This document shows, in pieces, positions 22,601 through 27,509 of a DNA stretch of 64,000 nt; position 1 is the first letter of the stretch; each line of letters opens with the position of its first letter. The notes under the pieces were generated by a model. The model was given only the letters and a program-made list of their open reading frames with translations. It made no database searches and was not told the DNA's origin. Source of the stretch: Imbricaverruca yamaguchii (taxonomy: Eukaryota > Arthropoda > Thecostraca > Neoverrucidae); the NCBI GenBank assembly GCA_034440575.1, contig JAOTOL010001285.1:62001-126000 (forward strand), read 5' to 3'. The position numbers were made by a program, and so were the translations under genes.

Positions 22601-25600
22601 ACTTTTGCGTGACGATCCTACAAACCTGATTCATGGCATCACGCATAGTTGGTCGTGGCGACAGCCAGCAGATATCACGCACGGCTGGTGGCTTGAGTGG
22701 ATGGGTGGTGGCTTGAGTGGATGGCCCGCATTGGCTGCGCTGGCCACTGACATCTCAGCTATCGGATTCGAATGGGCACACCTCCCGTCTAAATTACTCC
22801 TCCCACAGACTGCGGCCCTGGCGCGACTTGAGCGGATGGTTGGGTGGCTGTGGTGGATTGGAGTTTCGGGGCGCGTCGACATCAAGGGTCACTTTGCGCC
22901 CATAAAACCCACTTTGGGTGGCTGTTGGCTTCACGACACATCGACCGTTGAGTCATGCAGCGTCGCCAATCGCTCACGCCGATCGGTCGCGGGCGAAGAG
23001 CAGCGACAGGCGAGACTCGAACCCACGACCTTTCGATTGCGAGACGAGCAACTCACCCCTAGACCACTCGTCCCCCGGCGCGGCTTGCGCGGCTCCACCG
23101 GCGGCACGTCACCATGCTCCGCACGCTCCGACCGGCAATTCGACGTCCGTACGGCTTCGTCAGCCGCACTCCCCCCCCCCCGTCAGCGTCGATACGTCCT
23201 AACCCCCTCCCAGTGTCGAGCCCGGCCGGCGAGCGGCGGCAATACGGCTTCGTCAGCCGCGCTCCAACCCTCCCGACGTCGATGCGCTCTACACCCCCCC
23301 CGAACCCCCCGGCGTCGAGACCGGCCGGCGAGCGGCGGCGCGAGACAAAACGGCCGCAGCCCCATCATCGCGCCAATACCGGCCGGCCGCCTCATCCGGC
23401 GGCTTAGCGAAACGAGCTTCCTGCGGCCTTTCCTCCTGCCGCCGGCGCGCACGGGCGCGTCCAGGGACGGACTTCGGGCGGACGTCGGCCCGCGCGCGCC
23501 GCATCGACCCGCGTCGACACAGCTCTCAGCACAGAAGGCAGGCGCACCCGCAGTCGGACTGATTTTCTCCCCCCCCCCCAGCTGCGGCCGACCTGTCGCC
23601 GCCACTGGCCAAAAGGCGGGCACGACAACATCCGGCGCGCGCTTTTAAACGCGCGCTATTTAATCCCGATTCCAATCAGGCGGCTTCTTCTTTGTATCGG
23701 ATCAATCGCGTCCAGTTCGGTGGGCGCAGATTGGATCGGCCGGCCGCCCCATTCGACGCCAGACTGACCCGAGCCGAGGCGAACCCGCCGAGGCGAGGCG
23801 GAACCGCCGAGGCGAGGCGGAACCGCCGCGTCTCGTCCATCGGAAACGCTCCTCCGCAACGCGCGAGATAACGGGAAAACTGTTCAGAAAAACACCGATA
23901 TATCCCCGGGACATTCCCGGACGATGCTGACAAAACTGACGATGACTCGGCCAGTTCGAGTCGATCGTCTGTGCGATCGTGGGCCACTAAGCACCTGTTC
24001 AAGCCTGCATGCATGGGTGGAAACCCCGGAGCCGAGGGGTCATGACGTCTCTGGGTTCGTTGCATCCTCACTGGATCATCCCGAAAAAGTTGCACTTTGC
24101 AGAATAAATAAAGCAATCTAAATGCAATGCAATTAATGGTAGGGGATAACAAATTCAAAACCACCGCCTTTTTCATTCTGGGTTACATTTTTGTCTTCAC
24201 GTAAGATGACAATTATTGTTGTTGGCCCGTACCCTGGAATCTCGAGAGGTCTTCGCCTATCCATTCATGACCAGTTTGAAAATTGATGAGCCGTGAGTTA
24301 GTTATTCGGGTTTTAGGGCGCATCAACTGCAGTGGCTATGCAGCGCCCATGCTGAACCGTGATTGCTTTGTCGTCTTTCAGCGCCTGGCATCTATAGGTG
24401 TAGCGGCCCTATGCGCTGAAATAACCCGGCACTAAATGCTTGGTGCCACTACAGACTCGAATAAAAGTAATACCAAGCCGCCAAAAATAGTACATCGTGC
24501 AAATTGTATGCAACGACTGTACTTACGAAAATCGATGAGCTTTAGAACCATAATCACGTAGCCATAAACACGTACCTACGAAAAGAAACGCTGCAAAGAA
24601 TTAAAGGATACGAATTTTTTTGCCGTTCGATTTGGCAGTGGGACGGGGTCTTAAGCATGTTGTGACACTTTTTGGAAAGAGTGGTCGAAAGTAGTTTTCG
24701 ACACGCCTTCAGCTACGACTTGCTACCAGGGCTGGAGATCTTTCATGAAGCCGGGGGGTCCAAGTCCATACTTTTAGTGTGTGTAGGGGGGGGGGCTCTG
24801 GGGCGCATCGACCAGAGTTGATATTCGCGGAGTCCATACTGAAGATGTGTCTTTTAACACCGGCAGGGTGCCAAACCAGGGGGCGGGGCAGGCCCCCGAC
24901 CCACCCGGGATCTCCAGCCATACTTGCTGGGGCCGTGCGGCAATGTCGGCCAACCACAATGAGTTCTGTGTCATGCCCGAGCAGTGTTAAAACATTGAAC
25001 TTTTGTTAGGTGTGAGATGTTGAAACGAGTACAGCAGGATGTCGAAATTGCCACGGAAATAATGTTGCTTAAATACTCTGATCCTAAAACCCAGTTTTGA
25101 GACAATTGCTTGCATATAACTACCTGTTTTGTGTGCTGTGTGAGGTACCTAATTTTGAGATATGGATAACAACGATAAAAATACAAATGCCTATGCTATA
25201 AATTGGTATTGTATAGCATAACACATCCTAGGTAATCTCTGTACCTGGAATTGCGCTACGGGATGCTCGTTATCACGATCCCGGATCCGTTATGGTGAGC
25301 ATAAGCATGATGCCTAAGAACAGGGTTCTGTCGAAGCGAGGCATGAAAACTCCACAAGCGCCCATGAAGATGCAGAGCGTCGATACATATTTGAAGGACG
25401 TCGATTCAGTGTTCAATAAGTGGCACATTCCTCCATACTCCTTGAATAATTTATCACCGTGACCAAAACCGGCTAAGCGCACCGATCGACTACCATGCAA
25501 TGCCGCTGATGCAACCGCACCCACGGCGGCATCGCCAACCCGAGGTCACTCGCGTGACCCGTGACCCGTGCTGACCTGGCTTAGGCTCCAGCTGGTACGG

Positions 25601-25693
25601 CGGTATGCCCATGTGCGCGGGCGGCGGTTGCGACAAGGAGTCGCCGCTGTAGAAGAACGGCGGCAGCCCCGTCGACGGCAACGGCACCTTCCC
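4601..25693 (-). CDS. pan: TCF/LEF (pangolin-type) transcription factor, partial gene, eight internal exons
   Basis: Coding segments in transcript order are 25693-25576, 21773-21686, 15395-15318, 13706-13626, 12698-12607, 10211-10081, 6367-6214 and 4667-4601. Every internal boundary has AG and GT, and the codon phases agree at all seven junctions. The product joins a proline-rich region, an HMG box and a C-clamp, the order known for invertebrate TCF proteins. TCF proteins bind CTTTGAT-type sites in the nucleus and recruit beta-catenin or Groucho to Wnt targets. The N-terminal beta-catenin-binding exons and the exon expected to continue the C-clamp (KKKC-like) were not found, so the gene is incomplete at both ends. 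Introns are 0.9-6.2 kb and full of SINEs, hairpin retroposons and minisatellites. Identification as TCF/LEF is secure. The symbol pan assumes an arthropod. Confidence 0.95.
4722..4978. repeat. 20-bp minisatellite, upstream of C-clamp exon
   Basis: About 12 units of accggacccaggtcaggtc with variants (ggacacagg). Each unit contains AGGTCAGGTCA. It decays into a looser 30-35-bp pattern (gatcgccgaatgggacac) to about 5165. It lies about 55 bp upstream of the C-clamp exon in gene orientation. Confidence 0.9.
5474..5587. repeat. Long imperfect inverted repeat (foldback, MITE-like)
   Basis: The left arm starts gatgatcgatgaaaatg and ends ttagtaacttttt. The right arm is its imperfect reverse complement (aaaaaaagttactaat, then cattttcaccgatcatc). 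The arms are about 50 bp with a spacer of roughly 13 bp. No clear target duplication was found. It may be a MITE or a hairpin-RNA locus. Confidence 0.7.
5590..5960. other. Intron sequence without recognised features
   Basis: AT-richer unique sequence. No exon, SINE or tandem repeat was recognised. Confidence 0.4.
5964..6147 (-). mobile_element. SINE-S copy, 67 bp from a TCF donor site
   Basis: On the minus strand the head reads ggccgagtggttaagg, followed by the B-box region aaaggtcccgggttcgac, the body (gtgtgggcggcgccattag, ccgtgaatgtgcataaag) and a tail aataaacaaacaa. It is nearly complete. It starts only 67 bp downstream of the donor of the second HMG-box exon, in the same orientation as the gene. 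Confidence 0.9.
6214..6367 (-). CDS. pan: TCF exon: second half of HMG box and basic tail
   Basis: 154-nt exon: 51 codons plus one nucleotide. It reads [39 protein letters not shown], then [12 protein letters not shown]. These are HMG helix 3 and the nuclear-localising, DNA-contacting basic tail. The AQA between RDNY and KKKK differs from the simple RDNYGKKKKRKR seen in many TCFs. The donor chosen is GGAG|gtgagt, because its phase joins G+CT to give alanine before QMKKC. Another possible donor (gtgagg) lies 12 bp further on at 6201. The acceptor used in this model is the cccgcag next to the exon at 6368. A second identical acceptor lies 67 bp upstream, created by a retroposon insertion. Confidence 0.97.
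6365..6444 (-). mobile_element. Hairpin mini-retroposon at TCF splice acceptor, with duplicated target site
   Basis: A 54-bp insert (6378-6431) is flanked by perfect 13-bp copies of ccactgcgggcgg (6365-6377, 6432-6444). On the gene strand the duplicated 13-mer contains the acceptor cccgcag|TGG. The insert reads gggcgccgcatgac, then gtcgatgcgccccta and a short tail cagtaacc. It is a member of the H1 hairpin family. Confidence 0.93.
6468..6625. repeat. Degenerate GAGGTCACC tandem repeat
   Basis: Irregular repeats of ggtcaccgag and gaggtcac, about 8-17 bp in spacing, beginning 100 bp upstream of the second HMG-box exon. Confidence 0.75.
6700..7225. other. Intron sequence without recognised features
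   Basis: Unique sequence. No exon, SINE or array was seen. Confidence 0.4.
7227..7284 (-). mobile_element. SINE-V 3' fragment
   Basis: Only the tail and hairpin part remains (ggttttacgacacgtcgacc, gagtcatgtatcgtcgcc). The tRNA-like head is absent. Confidence 0.75.
7505..7625. repeat. 20-bp minisatellite
   Basis: About five to six units of gtcagctgggtcaggtggcc with drift. It shares a GGTCA core with other arrays. Confidence 0.85.
7848..8055 (-). mobile_element. SINE-K copy with target-site duplication
   Basis: On the minus strand: ggccgcggtagctcagttgg, then a B box in gggttcgaatctcac, the body accgagtccacccgcgacc, the hairpin, and a tail of aagaacccaagg. The flanks ctcgtttggatttga and ctcgttcggatctga (7848-7862, 8041-8055) differ at two positions. 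Confidence 0.92.
8395..8560. repeat. AGAGATATAG-type microsatellite
   Basis: Irregular gata/gaga-type repeat (agatatagagatag). ORFs across it are low-complexity artefacts. Confidence 0.85.
8618..9217 (+). other. Isolated 199-codon open frame, unrecognised
   Basis: An ATG-initiated frame of mixed, non-repetitive composition on the strand opposite the TCF gene, within the intron between the HMG-box exons. No family motif, signal peptide or splice structure is recognised. It could be chance, a nested exon or an eroded element. Confidence refers to it being coding. Confidence 0.15.
9292..9362 (-). mobile_element. Hairpin mini-retroposon H1
   Basis: Element 9303-9351 (ggttggtcgtttgggtttt, ccgcatcgactgcgttggtc on the plus strand), flanked by gtccgtgcatt and gtccgtgtatt, one mismatch. 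Confidence 0.8.
9402..9487 (-). mobile_element. Hairpin mini-retroposon H1
   Basis: Element 9418-9471 between taaattcccccatgtt and taaattccccatgtt, which differ only by one C in a C run. Complete hairpin and tail. Confidence 0.9.
10081..10211 (-). CDS. pan: TCF exon: first half of HMG box
   Basis: 131-nt exon with acceptor gtcttggcccgcag and donor CGGAGG|gtaagc. After two nucleotides finishing an aspartate codon, 43 codons encode [20 protein letters not shown], then [20 protein letters not shown] and GRR. This is a near-invariant TCF/LEF HMG helix 1 and 2 sequence. The HMG box inserts in the minor groove at CTTTGAT-like sites and bends DNA. The exon ends on a whole codon (R), and the next exon begins with tryptophan of the WHAL motif. 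No residue expected in the family is missing. Hairpin retroposons lie in the flanking introns, the nearest at 10267-10319, about 55 bp upstream of the acceptor. Confidence 0.98.
10254..10332 (-). mobile_element. Hairpin mini-retroposon H1, reference copy
   Basis: A 53-bp element (10267-10319) lies between perfect 13-bp copies of atcgctcggtaca. On the minus strand it reads tgggcgctacatgaccagtg, then tagtcgatgcgccctaaag and a tail cctaataactaac. It has no A box, no B box and no open frame. Stem gggcgc/gcgccc, inner stem catgac/gtcgatg. Confidence 0.95.
10385..10435 (+). mobile_element. Hairpin mini-retroposon H1, plus strand
   Basis: Reads gcgctacatgaccaacgcag, tcgatgcgccctaaagtcc, aaataact. 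One of two plus-strand copies. The flanks ggttcaaaccg and ggcttcgaacc are only roughly similar. Confidence 0.8.
10541..10592 (-). mobile_element. Hairpin mini-retroposon H1
   Basis: Hairpin and tail are present (gcttattggggtttagggcg, ctgcagtggtcatgcagcgc on the plus strand). No clear target duplication. Confidence 0.8.
10600..11045. other. Intron sequence without recognised features
   Basis: Unique sequence between a hairpin element and the 33-bp array. Confidence 0.4.
11060..12560. repeat. 33-bp minisatellite, about 43 copies
   Basis: The unit contains cgcctcatagacagtcagtg and gtagtgtcatcac. It is almost perfect, with rare A/G variants (caccgcc/cgccgcc). The period is a multiple of three, so it is open in several frames ([11 protein letters not shown] on plus, [11 protein letters not shown] on minus). 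That reflects repeat arithmetic, not a protein. A disordered segment with small deletions lies at 12120-12265. It begins about 45 bp downstream of the donor of the linker exon. Confidence 0.97.
12607..12698 (-). CDS. pan: TCF exon: linker preceding the HMG box
   Basis: 92-nt exon. The acceptor is gacccatcgctgcag and the donor is AACG|gtgagt. The 30 whole codons read [20 protein letters not shown] then [10 protein letters not shown]. The V-K-P/V-K-Q element and the polar Q-rich stretch occupy the position just before the DNA-binding domain in TCF proteins. The final G pairs with AC of the next exon to give aspartate, so the join reads [17 protein letters not shown] 33-bp minisatellite begins about 45 bp inside the downstream intron, and a complete SINE-V copy lies 51 bp upstream of the exon. 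Confidence 0.93.
12735..12928 (-). mobile_element. SINE-V copy, complete, with perfect target-site duplication
   Basis: Element 12750-12913 (164 bp) between perfect 15-bp copies of ccgtcagacctcgtg. Minus-strand features: ggggacgagtagcctatggg, gattgtgggttcgagtctca (B box), gtcgctactcttcgcccg, hairpin gcgacgctgcatgactc, and a tail aataaccaaccaacc. It inserted about 50 bp upstream of a TCF splice acceptor. Confidence 0.96.
13000..13368. repeat. 36-bp minisatellite with internal dyad
   Basis: About 10 units. Each carries acatcaga and tctgatgt arms around gcatcaaacg, so every unit can fold. It encodes [12 protein letters not shown] in one frame as an artefact of the 36-bp period. Confidence 0.95.
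13400..13622. repeat. Degenerate CCACGCCCACCAT-type repeat abutting a donor site
   Basis: Irregular units such as cgaccacgcccaccatcgac and ccgacccc, G-rich on the gene strand. It runs right up to the donor of the RFSPGLL exon (13625). Confidence 0.85.
13626..13706 (-). CDS. pan: TCF exon: [16 protein letters not shown] segment
   Basis: 81-nt exon. The acceptor is cagtgttgttgtgcag and the donor is CACAG|gtcagt. The first G completes arginine, giving [27 protein letters not shown], and the terminal AG is completed to another arginine downstream. The RFSP.GL(I/L)P start is a recognised TCF block. The histidine-rich remainder is typical low-complexity linker. Downstream of the donor the intron immediately runs into a degenerate repeat whose sense strand is G-rich (13400-13620). 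G runs just after a donor are known in other genes to assist splicing, so the repeat may matter to this exon. Confidence 0.93.
13909..14079 (-). mobile_element. SINE-V copy
   Basis: Complete head, B box, body and hairpin, with a small duplication in the hairpin (gcgtcatgttgcgtcatg). Target duplication not clear. Confidence 0.92.
14080..14385. other. Intron sequence without recognised features
   Basis: Unique sequence. No exon seen. Confidence 0.4.
14388..14635. repeat. 26-bp minisatellite
   Basis: About nine units of ggtattatcaccgttcgcc plus tactgtc, drifting to ccattctcctactgac. Confidence 0.93.
14919..14996 (-). mobile_element. Hairpin mini-retroposon H1
   Basis: Element 14931-14984 between aacattggtcaa and aacattggccaa, one mismatch. 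Confidence 0.88.
15318..15395 (-). CDS. pan: TCF exon: [17 protein letters not shown] segment
   Basis: 78-nt exon with acceptor ctggtggttgcag and donor CACAG|gtgagg. The first G completes the tryptophan codon from the 21.7-kb exon. The peptide [17 protein letters not shown], then SGLPSSLH, corresponds to the conserved W-H-(T/S)-P-x-x-YP....GFRSPY block of arthropod TCF. It ends with AG, completed to arginine by the next exon. A 1.65-kb array of a 21-bp unit starts only about 12 bp upstream of this exon, so the polypyrimidine tract partly consists of array-like sequence (see findings). Confidence 0.94.
15408..17075. repeat. 21-bp minisatellite, about 79 copies, abutting a TCF acceptor
   Basis: The unit is cacctcggtcaccacacgac plus a. 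Most copies are identical. Short indel clusters occur at about 15865-15955, 16205-16250, 16455-16495 and 16860-16925. Ctcggtcac cores become ctaggtcac near 16950-17000. All frames are open because 21 is divisible by three. The array ends about 12 bp before the acceptor of the FRSPY exon. Confidence 0.98.
17295..17520. repeat. Degenerate TGTACGTA repeat
   Basis: Recurrent aatgtacgta, atgcacgt and agtacgc words at irregular 12-24-bp spacing. An old, drifted array. Confidence 0.75.
17884..18047 (-). mobile_element. SINE-V copy
   Basis: Complete structure with diverged hairpin (acgatatttcgaccg, gtgtagcatcgcc). Flanks show no clean duplication. Confidence 0.9.
18205..18262 (-). mobile_element. 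Hairpin mini-retroposon H1, diverged
   Basis: Tail and hairpin are present (gattattttggcttagggg, ggttatgtagcgccca on plus) with substitutions in the arms. No clear duplication. Confidence 0.7.
18270..18780. other. Intron sequence without recognised features
   Basis: Unique sequence. No exon or repeat recognised. Confidence 0.4.
18787..18821 (-). mobile_element. Hairpin element fragment
   Basis: aggggcacatcaactgcatc followed by gactgtagcgagc is a degraded H1 hairpin. Confidence 0.5.
18826..19022 (-). mobile_element. SINE-V copy with target-site duplication
   Basis: Element about 18839-19010, with tail repeats of gttgttg. The flanks acagcaccatgc and acagcatcatgc differ at one base. Confidence 0.92.
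19372..20045. repeat. 29-bp minisatellite interrupted by a hairpin element
   Basis: About 21 units of gacctggtcagctgttgtac plus cgaccaccc, drifting at both ends. It is interrupted by the H1 insertion at 19585-19638. Confidence 0.96.
19572..19651 (-). mobile_element. Hairpin mini-retroposon H1 inside minisatellite
   Basis: Insert 19585-19638. The array sequence ctggtcagctgtt is repeated on both sides without completing a unit, as expected for a 13-bp target duplication rather than an array step. Confidence 0.9.
20050..20625. other. Intron sequence, CpG-rich then AT-rich
   Basis: A CpG-rich patch to about 20300, then ordinary sequence. No exon seen on the gene strand. Confidence 0.4.
20627..20830 (-). 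mobile_element. SINE-K copy with target-site duplication
   Basis: Complete SINE-K (ggccgcggtagcgcagtcgg on minus). The flanks aaaacctccctaa and aaaaccttcctag are similar. Confidence 0.9.
20831..21500. other. Intron sequence without recognised features
   Basis: Ordinary sequence with short ggtacctat and catgtgcactcgac repeats near 20955 and 21100. No exon recognised. Confidence 0.4.
21540..21672 (-). mobile_element. Possible tRNA-derived SINE fragment next to a donor site
   Basis: On the gene strand gcgcgggttcgaatcccacc starts about 18 bp past the donor of the YPFTP exon. Ggttcgaatcc is a perfect B box. No A box remains and no second copy of this family was found in the window. Confidence 0.5.
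21686..21773 (-). CDS. pan: TCF exon: YPFTP / CPYPP segment
   Basis: 88-nt exon. The acceptor is ctgactgtgacccgcag and the donor is CCATG|gtgagt. It starts with two nucleotides completing a glycine codon from the 25.6-kb exon and ends with TG, completed by the G of the next exon to tryptophan. The 28 whole codons read [20 protein letters not shown] then LAGPDLPP. This matches the TCF stretch usually seen as RPPxYPF..GQYPYP...SW, with the tryptophan codon split by the intron. A degenerate AGGTCA-rich stretch lies directly upstream of the acceptor (21785-21905). A tRNA-like B box starts about 18 bp downstream of the donor. Confidence 0.93.
21785..22290. repeat. Degenerate AGGTCA-rich repeat
   Basis: Loose recurrence of aggtcac, gaggtcag, caggtcat and cacgtcac words, interrupted by a SINE-K copy. 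The first part abuts the acceptor of the YPFTP exon. Confidence 0.6.
21946..22109 (-). mobile_element. SINE-K copy, 5' truncated
   Basis: Tail, hairpin, body and B box are present. The A-box half is missing. The flanking caggtcaa words may be the target duplication but lie in AGGTCA-rich repeat. Confidence 0.85.
22300..22340 (-). mobile_element. Hairpin element H1, truncated
   Basis: ttagttagttagttatttag followed by gttttagggcgcatcaactg. The second arm is missing. Confidence 0.65.
22466..22546 (-). mobile_element. Hairpin mini-retroposon, H3 type, perfect target duplication
   Basis: Element 22479-22533 between perfect 13-bp copies of tcctctcgtgggt. Minus-strand arms gggtgc/gcacccta with inner aaccc/gggtt. 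The sequence differs from H1 but the architecture is the same. Confidence 0.93.
22545..22840. other. Intron sequence without recognised genes
   Basis: A short duplicated word ggtggcttgagtggatgg lies near 22690-22722. Nothing else. Confidence 0.4.
22848..22905 (-). mobile_element. Hairpin mini-retroposon, H2 type
   Basis: gtggattggagtttcggggc, then gcgtcgacatcaagggtcac and tttgcgccc on plus. Same type as 55751-55810. Target duplication ambiguous because a SINE-V copy follows at once. Confidence 0.8.
22917..23075 (-). mobile_element. SINE-V copy
   Basis: Complete head, B box, body and hairpin (cttcacgacacatcgaccg, catgcagcgtcgcc on plus). Confidence 0.92.
23080..24290. other. CpG-rich intron stretch
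   Basis: Poly-C runs and a duplicated block (cggcttcgtcagccgc near 23153 and 23247), then an 18-bp-like ccgaggcgaggcggaa repeat at 23790-23830. No exon recognised. Confidence 0.4.
24287..24362 (-). mobile_element. Hairpin mini-retroposon H1
   Basis: Element 24297-24352 between tgagccgtga and tgaaccgtga, one mismatch. Confidence 0.82.
24365..25570. other. Intron sequence, one hairpin fragment
   Basis: Ordinary sequence. A degraded H1 start (ggggcgcatcgaccagag) lies at 24798-24822 after a poly-G run. No exon on the gene strand between the YPFTP and [13 protein letters not shown] exons. Confidence 0.4.
25576..25693 (-). CDS. pan: TCF exon: proline-rich segment with [13 protein letters not shown]
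   Basis: Most upstream exon recognised, 118 nt. The acceptor is a pyrimidine-rich tract ending ttctgtttcag, followed by a complete codon (GGG AAG GTG). The donor is CCAG|gtcagc and leaves one nucleotide of the next codon. The 39 codons include [18 protein letters not shown] and [19 protein letters not shown], a block I recognise from arthropod TCF proteins between the N-terminal domain and the HMG box. It has no enzymatic role and belongs to the context-dependent regulatory region. The next exon begins with two nucleotides, completing glycine. A TG microsatellite lies about 90 bp upstream of the acceptor. No preceding exon was found out to 64 kb. Confidence 0.92.
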
Positions 25694-25774
25694 CTGAAAC
25701 AGAAGTCACAATAGGTCAGCCGGGAGATCAGTGTATGTGTGTGTGGCGGGGGGTCACGTGAGGTCAAACCAAGT

Positions 25775-25785
25775 CAGTGTGTGAA

Positions 25786-25860
<75 letters not shown>

Positions 25861-25880
25861 GTGTGTGTGTGTGTGTGGCG
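25775..25880. repeat. TG microsatellite
   Basis: About 100 bp of (tg)n with one tttt interruption, flanked on both sides by copies of ggtcacgtgaggtca and aaaccaagtcagtg. It lies 90 bp upstream of a TCF exon. Confidence 0.97.
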
Positions 25881-25914
25881 GGGGTCACGTGAGGTCACGC
25901 GAGGTCAAACCAAG

Positions 25915-26119
25915 TCAGTGCAGTCTTGTTTGTTTATTGGGTGGTTCCCGACACGCTTTATGCACATTCACGGCTAATGGCGCCGCCCACACTGTTCCGC
26001 CGGTGGGCCGCGGGATTGGGAAATGTCTCGAGCAGTGCGAGTGTCGAACCCGGGACCTTTGGCACCGAGAGCCCAACACATTAACCACTCGGCCGTCCCC
26101 GATCAAATTCAGTGTAGTC
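25915..26119 (-). mobile_element. SINE-S copy with target-site duplication
   Basis: Near-complete SINE-S. The flanks tcagtgcagtc and tcagtgtagtc differ at one base. Confidence 0.9.
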
Positions 26120-26200
26120 AAGCGAGGCGTGGCGGGATAACACAAGACTACAAATTTAAGTATCAGGAATAGGTTTCACGTGACTGCAAATTTCACATTT

Positions 26201-26385
26201 GTGGTGTTATTGGATTGGATTGGATTGTGGCTTTACGACGCCCTCAGCAGCTGAGGCCATACAGCGTCGCCTGCCTCTCACCCTGGCAGGAAGGGCGGGC
26301 ATCGCGGGGAATCGAACCCCGTACCTCTGGCTTGCCAGACGCTCATCTTAACCACTGAGCTACCGACGCCCCGTGGTGTTATTGG
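26201..26385 (-). mobile_element. SINE-4, only copy, perfect target-site duplication
   Basis: Element 26214-26372 between perfect 13-bp copies of gtggtgttattgg. On minus: ggggcgtcggtagctcagtg (A-box region), cggggttcgattccccgcg (B box), the hairpin gcgacgctgtatggcctcag/ctgagggcgtcgtaaag, and a tail of aatcc repeats. The source tRNA is not certain. Confidence 0.95.
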
Positions 26386-26591
26386 GAAGGATGCGATGTG
26401 GGGCCTAACATGGCCGGCTACGTAACAGATCAGAAGCCTCAGGCGACAACAATATGGACGTGAATCGCCCAGAGGGATCACCGCATGAAGGCAGAATTCA
26501 GAGCAGCGCGTATCAGGCGTCTGGCGGCGACGAAGCCAGAGCGGTGGGCTCGGACCCAGGCCTGTCGGCGACTATCTCTCGGTAGACGTGC

Positions 26592-26762
26592 ACCACCAGG
26601 GCCCTATGGGTACCAAAGGTCCCGGGTTCGACTCTAGCGCCACTCGGGACATTTCCCAATCCCGCGGCCCACCGGCGAAACAGTGTGGGCGGCGCCATTA
26701 GCCGTGAATGTGCATAAAGTGTGTCGTGAACCAACCAATAAACAAACAAACCACCAGGGCCC
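26592..26762 (+). mobile_element. SINE-S copy, 5' truncated, perfect target-site duplication
   Basis: Element 26605-26749 between perfect 13-bp copies of accaccagggccc. It starts inside the tRNA-like head (gggtaccaaaggtcccggg). Plus strand. Confidence 0.93.
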
Positions 26763-26822
26763 CGACAGGCATTCCTTCCGCGCTAATGCACCTACCGAGC
26801 AATCCCGAGCTTTTGGTGGTGC

Positions 26823-26850
26823 CGGTTGGTTATTGGGGTTTAAGGGCGCT
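26823..26850 (-). mobile_element. Hairpin element fragment
   Basis: ggttggttattggggtttaa gggcgc, then diverged. Confidence 0.5.
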
Positions 26851-27113
26851 CTTGGTGCAGAATGTATACCTTAGAAACACTCACAACAGCAAGGACAGTC
26901 GAAAAGGACAAAACACCGAGCAGATGCACATGCTTGGCGTCATAGCATGACCGATGACTCTCAACTGATGACGAGCCATCCATGAACCTCAATCTCAGTC
27001 TCAGTCTCCATCTAAATCTCACCACTCAAAACCTGACACACGTGACCAGCTTCCATATGCAGACAGACGCATGTCTCGCATTTTGCAGCAGGGTACAGCT
27101 CCCTTGCTACGAA

Positions 27114-27287
27114 CAAGAACCTTGGGTTCTTTTACGACGCATTCAACCGCTAGGTTATACAGCGTCGCTAACCCCTTGCGCCGAGTGATCGCGGGTGGAC
27201 TCGATAAATGCCGTCGGTTGTGAGATTCGAACCCACAATCTTGCGATCAAGAATACGACGCTCTCCCAACTGAGCTACCGCGGTCCC
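27114..27287 (-). mobile_element. SINE-K copy
   Basis: Complete SINE-K (ccgcggtagctcagttgg on minus, B box gggttcgaatctcac). Flanks only roughly similar. Confidence 0.9.
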
Positions 27288-27315
27288 TCCCTGGATACGA
27301 GGTTCATGGCGGACC

Positions 27316-27502
27316 AACATTTGTGTGCGGGGACGAGTAGTCTAGGGGCAAGTTGCCCGTCCCACAACAGAAAGATTGTGGGTTCGAGTCTCACCTGTCG
27401 CTACTCTTCGCCCACGACCAATCGGCGTGAGAGATTGGCGACGCTACCTGACTCAACGGTCAACGTGCAGCAAACCAACAACCACCACAACATTCGTGTG
27501 CG
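27316..27502 (+). mobile_element. SINE-V copy with target-site duplication
   Basis: Plus-strand copy 27330-27488. The flanks aacatttgtgtgcg and aacattcgtgtgcg differ at one base. Confidence 0.93.
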
Positions 27503-27509
27503 AACACAC

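Noticed and set aside
22848..22930. Gggtggctgt on both sides of the H2 unit as its target duplication
   Set aside because: The right-hand copy belongs to the tail of the adjoining SINE-V and is separated from the hairpin by about 10 bp, so the match is ambiguous.
25781..25977. Cysteine/valine ORFs over the TG tract
   Set aside because: Microsatellite translation only.
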